A stretch of 64,000 nucleotides of DNA from Siphonodentalium dalli (lineage: Eukaryota; Mollusca; Scaphopoda; Gadilida; Siphonodentaliidae), in assembly GCA_032622095.1 (NCBI GenBank), contig CP136064.1:40449912-40513911 (forward strand). Reading direction: 5' to 3'. The notes under the pieces were generated by a model, which saw only the letters and a program-made list of their open reading frames with translations, had not been told where the DNA came from and searched no databases. How positions within the stretch are numbered: the stretch's first letter is position 1; every line of letters begins with the position of its first letter. Shown piece by piece: positions 57,754 through 64,000 of this stretch. Both the position numbers and the translations under genes were made by a program.

Positions 57754-57906
57754 ACAGGGCATAACTGTAACTATCAAAATGTGGTCAAGGAGCCGGTTCC
57801 AATGATATCCATATTTGTATGGTTTTATTGAGACAGACCGAAGATAATTTAGGCTGTTGAAGCTTTATTTGGCCGGTTTTGGCCGGTTTGTTGGGTAAAG
57901 GGTTAA

Positions 57907-58564
57907 GAGAGTACTCGTTCGGGTGTTGATCTTGTCATTAAGTTAGCTTTGATACGCAAATGGGGTTTACTTCCACGTTGGATGATGGGAGTGATAATGG
58001 TGTCATGTGCCATATGCGTGCATGGTCGAGGTAATAATTGATGCAATTAAAGTGCATTAGAAATAATTCACTGTATACTCTACCATATAAATGGATTGAT
58101 TACCACTAACAATCAAATCATAATGAGCCACTGCCTCATATATTCTGATTGATTTATTTATATTGGGTCAGCATATTTTTTAAAACTGATTATGCCAATA
58201 CTGCATGTCACACTATATACTACAGGATATATATGATCAATTGATTTATATATAGGATATAGGAAAATTATGGCATCACAGCCAACAGTTTTGCCTCAAT
58301 ACATCACGCAAATAACGCATGTTAACTTATATTACAACCAATAAATGCCGTGTTAAGATTTAGGGATCCGTGTGAGGTTATACGAAATGTGAGATCAATA
58401 TCTGCTATCCGCGGGAGACGTAACATAAATCTAATAACATTTCCATAAACATATTATGATGAATCGATATGGAATTTAACAGCTGGGTAGTTGAGAACAA
58501 CGCGATGATATCCCAATTCAACACCAACCATGTTCTCGTTGTTAACTGGCGTCTTGCCATCTAC
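57907..58564. other. Intergenic stretch, nothing assigned
   Basis: AT-rich; no element ends or exons seen. Confidence 0.35.
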
Positions 58565-59153
58565 TCAAAGGGTACTCCGAGTTTCCTTCCACTGCAATGC
58601 TGCAGCACTATATGAGGGTATCACCCCCTCCCCCCGAATCCTGAATACCAGTTAATGTTTGGGGGGGGGGGGGTGAATCCTGAATACATGTTAAGAAATA
58701 ATATGCGATAAATGACATACAAATTGACTGTTTTAATATCAGACAGATACAAGCAGAAGTTACATAGACACATTATGATCCATTATACCTGACATGATAT
58801 TGGAGAAGAGTATTATGGGCGTTATGAGGCCGTTATGATACGATTAATGATACTTTATGATGGCATGGTGGTCGAATATGCCCAATAAGCTATTCTACCC
58901 ACTCATTCACACAGATAACTAGCCCAAAATATTATTTTGCGCCATCAAAACCTGCGTCCAAGATGTTTTGCTTGAAGTTCCTTGAACCCGAATACCAGTT
59001 AATTCCGGGGTATATATGAATCCCGCGTATACGGCTTCAAAACACCCTGAATCCCGCGTACCGAAAGGGGGGGTGGGGTGATACCCTCCTATATACCAAC
59101 CTATATATCGCAAGTGAGTTTCAGTTAACGGAAATTTGGAGTACTCTGAAGGG
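58565..59153. repeat. Diverged inverted-repeat element, ~590 bp
   Basis: 'gggtactccgagtttcc' near 58573 and 'gagggtatcaccccctccccc' near 58615 recur inverted as 'ggaaatttggagtact' and 'ggggtggggtgataccctc' on the right side. Internal 'gaatcctgaatac' and 'gaataccagttaat' phrases repeat. The ends are imprecise and no TSD was found. Confidence 0.5.
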
Positions 59154-59753
59154 ATGATTGATTTTTGGATACTGCTGTATTGGGTGGGCCACGTGGACAT
59201 CGATGATCGATGATCAGGGACGCCGAAGTATATGGGGTATTTGGGGGTAGTGCCCCCTAATTACCGCCGACCATATGCAGAAGGGGTAAAACTCGGGTGG
59301 GGGGGGGGGGGCGAAAGTTTCCTTCGACAGATTCAGAGCTAATTCAGCTTGATCAAGTTATTCCGTTTTCCAAACTGCATATATAATACCACTCATTTTT
59401 ACAATACACAAACCATTATGCTTTCGATTGTGCCATGTGTCAGGGCCAGTAATTAACATAGACGCGCGGTGCTAATGTAATTTCTAAATCGTCGCTTCGG
59501 ACGTTATGTAACTCATGCAGTGGCTGTTCTAGATATTAGTAGTAGGTGTTATTGTACTTGCGAATGAAAGGGGCTATGTGAACTTTACGAACATCTATAC
59601 ACGGTTGAGGTGTTCAAAATCGTTACACAGTACTGTTAACTTTATAAATATGAGTTTTTATCGACTATATAGTGATTGCGTTTATGGGTATGCATTGTGA
59701 GTTTCCACACTCCTGTATCAGTTTATCCCATCAGACAAATGCTTATATATGTT
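59154..59753. other. Intergenic stretch, nothing assigned
   Basis: Contains a G12 run near 59299; nothing else is recognisable. Confidence 0.35.
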
Positions 59754-59757
59754 TTAA

Positions 59758-60709
59758 GGGGGAGACGCACGTTTTGCATAAATCACAGTAAATCCAGCCA
59801 GAAATGGCAAGTGATTTTCAACAAAGAATTTCTCTGGATCTATCTGGTGAAAAATCGTCATGGTGAATAATTTTCATTATATATAGAATCAGAGCAATTA
59901 TAAAGAGACAATAACAATAATGGATTTTAATACATTTGAGAGGTTGAAAATATTTGTTTCGTTTCTGTCCCTTTAGGTACCGAGAACTGCCAGAAAAATT
60001 TATAATTTCAAACAACATGTCAACCATCAAATAGCTTATTGTCTTGACTCCATGAGAGGAGGCTCCATTTGTATCATAATGTTGAGTTAGCTTTTTAATT
60101 GCATATTATAGCATCATACCCCATGTATTATAATGAAGAATAAAGCAGTCACAAATATGCCAGCCCAATGAAAACAAATGTTCAAAGGTGGTGCGGTCCA
60201 CTCAAGCAGGGAGCAATCAACAGAAATTAGGCCACAGTGTTAAGAGATATGGTGGTCAGATTTAACTTGGTTATGAACCCATGACCCAGAACTCAACTGA
60301 GCCCAATTTTTCAATGACCAACAAGCATGGCATGAAAATTCTCAATAATAAAAAAAATATTTATGGTAGTTGTCTTTCTGAATGAAAATAATCATTTAAT
60401 TTCATGAATCAAGACAAATTAAGTCTCCTCTCATGATCTTCAGATATGATATCATGTATATATGAAATGCACTTTCGAAAAAAATTTGTTTTACAGTAGT
60501 TCTCGGTACCTGAACACAGTGAAATTTTAAAGATTTGTCATGCCATAGAAGTAAAGTAAATGAGATTATAATAACCAAATGTCCAATGGTTCTTATGTAT
60601 GGTACCACAATAATCTCTTGTACAAAATTTCACAAAGATATTCCTGATAGATTTAGAGAAAATACATTTTGAAATACCAGGAAATTTTGGCAAAACGTGC
60701 GTCTGACCC
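59758..60709. mobile_element. TTAA-flanked TIR element (952 bp) with a nested inverted repeat
   Basis: The ends GGG(G/T)(G/C)AGACGCACGTTTTGC and the complement lie directly inside TTAA (59754-59757 and 60710-60713). A second inverted pair, 'aggtaccgagaact', lies inside at about 59975-59990 and 60500-60513, suggesting a nested element or compound hairpin. Non-coding; the superfamily is piggyBac- or Kolobok-like by target only. Confidence 0.82.
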
Positions 60710-60713
60710 TTAA

Positions 60714-61059
60714 AGAAATTTAAAGACAAAACCGCTTTTGCATGTGTTAGAGACTTGATGGTGACGTAGTTTCCCGGCGATGTGCATATCGACTCCAAAG
60801 CGCATGCACGCATACATGAGAAACGCTCAGATAACTTGAACATTGTGATTTTCTCAGCCAATGGTGAACTTTTTGGCATACCAAACTATACAGCTATAAC
60901 ATTTGTGTATCAGTCCAATTATTCATCCCCTCTATATGGTCTATGTAGACTGTTTCTCAAAATTCTGATAATCTTTAATCCATCTCACCCAAACCGCGTT
61001 CACAACCACAACTGAAGCCACATCAGTCGATATATGTATACCTTAGACCAAGTCTTCTC
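60714..61059. other. Short stretch, nothing assigned
   Basis: No features supported. The phrase 'accaagtcttctcg' at 61048-61060, just before the next element, resembles that element's own terminus. Confidence 0.35.
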
Positions 61060-61068
61060 GGTCCACAA

Positions 61069-62437
61069 TAGTCCAAGTCTTCTCGTACTAAAACTAGCTA
61101 AGATTTTGGGATGGAGAGATGCTAGTATTTAGTCCGAGATCCTCCCGTATGGTCTCTTATGACACGACTTACGCCCAGGATCTGTGGCGGGAATCTGTGG
61201 TGTATTTTACTCGATTTACCTAGCAAATCAATACGTGATGCTATATACATCGGAAAGAGTGACATCTTATGGTCATAATGGTGTATAATAATCTAACTTT
61301 AATGTTAAATTACACATAGAATATTCCGGTTGATTGCCACAAACATCGCTTTTTTTCTCTGTTTGTTTACGTTTTAACTGAAAGCCGAAGTGGTCCGAAT
61401 AACTTCGGCATAATCCGGAGTTTGTTCTGGGTATTCTAGTTTCCGTTTCTATATATAGCGCGGGGTTTTCCGAACAAAATGGCGAAAACCGATCGCCCCA
61501 AGTCCAGTTTCCTATGTGCTTTGAGAACAATTCCCGCACTAAAAACTTAATGACATAATGGAGGATCAGAACGGTAGTTTTGTTGACAATTTTCGCAAGC
61601 AACTTGTCAAAATTGGAGTAAATTAGAACTCTTGTGTCTGACTTGCCATGCGTGTGATTTTCATCCATGTGCATTTTGACTTTTGTGTTGATAAAATAAT
61701 CGGAGAACCGAATCACACAGTTTCGAAATATAGTTCTTCCGTTTTAGTGGGACTTTTCAAACTTGAGGTTCAAAATTTATACAAATTTTGTTTGATTTTT
61801 TGTGTGCTTAACAAGAGCAGTATATTGGTCTGGTCGCTAAGTATATATCTTAATTTCGCGGAAGTCCACCAAATGTGGGTGAAATGTAGCACCATATTAT
61901 TTATTCTAATGCTCGTTGTGTTTACACTGTTTTAAACTTTGAGAGGGTTGTAATTCCCGTAATTTATTTAATGTATTACATTTATATCTTCAATGTTTAA
62001 TTAATCTATTTATTTTTTATTTATTGACACACATAATTATGATTACAAAGGAGAATTCATCGTAATTTGCATTGTTTGTCGAAAATCTACGGAATATTTT
62101 CAACGGAAAATGCCGAACACAGTTCGCGAGGTCAACTGAGTTCGCATACTTTTAAAAATTTGTAAACATTGCGGTAAATGTCTCTTTTCGCATTAAATTA
62201 CCGCTTTCAATTCACAACTGATGTGGGTTTCAGATCAAATAGCATGTCTTCTGCGGAAAATATCCGTTTATTGTCGCAATTGTGATATTTTATTTCATAT
62301 AATTGTGGTTTTATTTGAGCGGGTCATTAACGCTTAACTCGTGTCATAAGAAGGCTATGCGCACGATCTCGGACTAAATACTAGCATCTCTCCATCCCAA
62401 AATCTTAGCTAGTTTTAGTACGAGAAGACTTGGACTA
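61069..62437. mobile_element. TIR element 'TAGTCC' family, copy 2 (1,369 bp), 9-bp TSD
   Basis: The terminal inverted repeats begin TAGTCCAAGTCTTCTCGTAC and extend through 'gctaagattttgggatggagagatgct' for about 65 bp. The duplication GGTCCACAA is perfect (61060-61068 and 62438-62446). It shares subterminal and flanking internal sequence with 6777-7708 but has about 420 additional bp (roughly 61485-61900). Frames within that extra segment (61273-61716 minus, 61648-61935 plus) have no recognisable domain. Confidence 0.92.
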
Positions 62438-62446
62438 GGTCCACAA

Positions 62447-62994
62447 CAGCTTGAGATACCGGTTGGGATGCTGCTGTTTTGGACCGAGTTCCGCCCCGTT
62501 GCTCTTCTGTAACGGACTTTCATTCAAAACACGTACTATATATATGTACACGTGGAGCCTGGGCATTCATGTGCAGCCATGCATGATGGCCCATGAATGT
62601 GATTACCACCTGACATGTCCGCGATTAATCTGTCTTCAAAATGATATACCATTTACCGCGATAGAAAATGGTATAGTGACGATACGATCGTTTAATGTAT
62701 TGTTTTATACATGCATTTTATGATAGCGCGACAAATCGAAATTCTCGGGAAAACAAGGCTTTGTTTATACTTATAAATCTCGCTTGCTTTTATATTTAAC
62801 GGACATCTGACATATGCATGTTTGATATCACCATGCGTGGGAATGGCTGTTCATATACGCTAAGCTCCCGTGCATTTGACCTAATCCGAATACATACAAG
62901 TACAAGAAAACCATAATCAGAAATGGTAACGCCCTCCAGATCATATTATTAGCCATAAATATAAATTATAATATAAAATATAGTGATTACATGA
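62447..62994. other. Short stretch, nothing assigned
   Basis: No element ends or exons seen. Confidence 0.35.
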
Positions 62995-63596
62995 GTGACA
63001 TCTTATGGTCATAATGGTGTATAATAATCTAACTTTAATGTTAAATTACACATAGAATATTCCGGTTGATTGCCACAAACATCGCTTTTTTTGATTGCCA
63101 CAAAATTGACTTTTGTGTTGATAAAATAATCGGAGTTGAACCTCAAGTTTGAAAAGTCCCACTAAAACGGAAGAACTATATTTCGAGTTGAACCTCAAGT
63201 TTGAAAAGTCCCACTAAAACGGAAGAACTATATTTCGAAACTGTGTGATTCGGTTCTCCGATTATTTTATCAACACAAAATATATTGACTTTTATTACGG
63301 GAATTACAACCCTCTCAAAGTTTAAAACAGTGTAAACACAACGAGCATTAGAATAAATAATATGGTGCTACATTTCACCCACATTTGGTGGACTTCCGCG
63401 AAATTAAGATATATACTTAGCGAACAGAGCAATATACTGCTCTTGTTAAGCACACAAACAACGGAAACAATAAATAATATGGTGCTACATTTCACCCACA
63501 TTTGGTGGACTTCCGCGAAATTAAGATATATACTTAGCGAACAGAGCAATATACTGCTCTTGTTAAGCACACAAACAACGGAAACCTCAGCATAAT
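62995..63596. repeat. Scrambled derivative of the 'TAGTCC' copy 2 interior
   Basis: 62995-63093 repeats 61259-61358 in direct orientation, and about 63106-63135 repeats 61676-61705 in direct orientation. Then 63136-63186 and 63186-63290 are two overlapping inverted copies of 61688-61775. 63300-63465 is inverted 61800-61965, and a ~116-bp part of that is tandemly repeated to 63585. TIRs are absent. Confidence 0.85.
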
Positions 63597-64000
63597 TCCG
63601 TTAAAACAACTAATCCTTCAAATTATTACAAAAATCTACGGCTTATTACTGCAGGTTCTCGTTCACCACACCAGAAAGTTTCTAAATGCGGATCAAAAAT
63701 CGGAGGCATTGTGTTCCCGCCATAAAATCTTCAAGAGTGCATGGCCCAGCCATTCTTCACACCTAAACCCCGAAAGCAATTAACGCGGTCATAATAGTTA
63801 CATACTGCAACTATAAGACATCCAGCGAATACACACCCCACGAAAACCCGAACTGTGTTGTCCTGCGAGATATCTCATCGCTATAGCTCAATTTGACACG
63901 GCCAAATTAACCTTCCTACAATTTCCTAAAACAATAAAGCTTCTCAAATCATCCGCATAGTCAATAGAACTTTCACGAACTTGGACATCGACACTTTCTA
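63597..64000. other. Right end of window, nothing assigned
   Basis: No repeats, exons or RNA genes recognised. Confidence 0.35.

Larger units (their letters stand above)
57511..57902. mobile_element. TTAA-flanked, piggyBac-like MITE (392 bp) with two palindromes
   Basis: The TIRs CCCTTTACCCAACA and the complement sit directly inside TTAA (57507-57510 and 57903-57906). The interior has two 69-bp palindromes (57537-57605 and 57685-57753) that are inverted with respect to each other, so together with 'gggccctgtgcc' and 'ggcacagggc' they form a larger hairpin. The A-rich middle matches that of the element at 31718, although the outer TIRs differ. Confidence 0.87.

Noticed and set aside
60538-60879. 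113-codon minus-strand frame
   Set aside because: Crosses the right end of the TTAA element, so it joins unrelated sequences.
61273-61716. 147-codon minus-strand frame
   Set aside because: Lies within the TAGTCC-family element, is partly shared with non-coding sequence in copy 1 and has no transposase motif.
1-64000. tRNA, rRNA and snRNA genes
   Set aside because: I looked for A/B-box pairs (including GGTTCGA-type B boxes) and known snRNA phrases by eye and found none; a covariance-model scan would be decisive.

Overview
This window looks like non-coding, repeat-rich DNA from a eukaryotic (animal) nuclear genome. It is AT-rich, with spliced coding exons, microsatellites, one 100-base assembly gap and almost no long open frames. 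The only clear host gene is a piece of RPS26 (ribosomal protein eS26) on the minus strand at 554-2773, in two exons with canonical splice sites. The repeat types (modular 'cggacggacgg' repeats, minisatellite-cored elements, a CR1-like LINE with a 2A peptide) fit a marine invertebrate, most likely a lophotrochozoan such as a mollusc. That placement is an inference; no database search was run.

Layout. 0-3 kb: RPS26 exons 2 and 3, with an old modular repeat in the intron between them. 3-10 kb: a hAT-like element with TIRs and a 7-bp TSD, a small hairpin element, a TIR element with a 9-bp TSD (6777-7708) and short tandem repeats. 10.5-14.2 kb: a decayed CR1-like LINE on the minus strand carrying a 2A ribosome-skipping motif, a PHD-like finger, an endonuclease and a reverse transcriptase. 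Its endonuclease is interrupted by a 284-bp MITE with a perfect 9-bp TSD. 14-21 kb: mostly unannotatable, with one possible terminal exon (15660-15782), a minisatellite and a hairpin. 21.6-24.6 kb: a 2.9-kb palindromic element with ~1.3-kb arms; a non-palindromic relative lies at 55.1-57.1 kb.

26.6-42.4 kb: two copies of a large direct duplication. Copy 2 contains insertions that copy 1 lacks, so copy 1 supplies 'empty sites'. These insertions are two 81-bp MITEs with 9-bp TSDs and a head-to-tail array of seven Helitron-like units inserted precisely between A and T. 42.4-47.4 kb: a ~4.95-kb foldback element (1.35-kb arms, then inverted minisatellite, then a short spacer), itself hit by a 95-bp MITE. 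47.6-48.5 kb: two more Helitron-like units in tandem. 51.8-54.8 kb: two sister minisatellite-cored elements with homologous flanks. 57.5-64 kb: TTAA-flanked elements, a second copy of the 9-bp-TSD TIR element and a scrambled derivative of its interior.

No operon-like or multi-gene system is present. What stands out is the density of datable transposition events: nested insertions, TSDs and paralogous empty sites for several element families. At least four insertions from three TIR families have intact 9-bp TSDs and a fifth has one with a single mismatch, the length typical of Mutator-like elements. A caution: the two duplication copies could be two divergent haplotypes assembled in tandem, since copy 1 starts exactly at the assembly gap.
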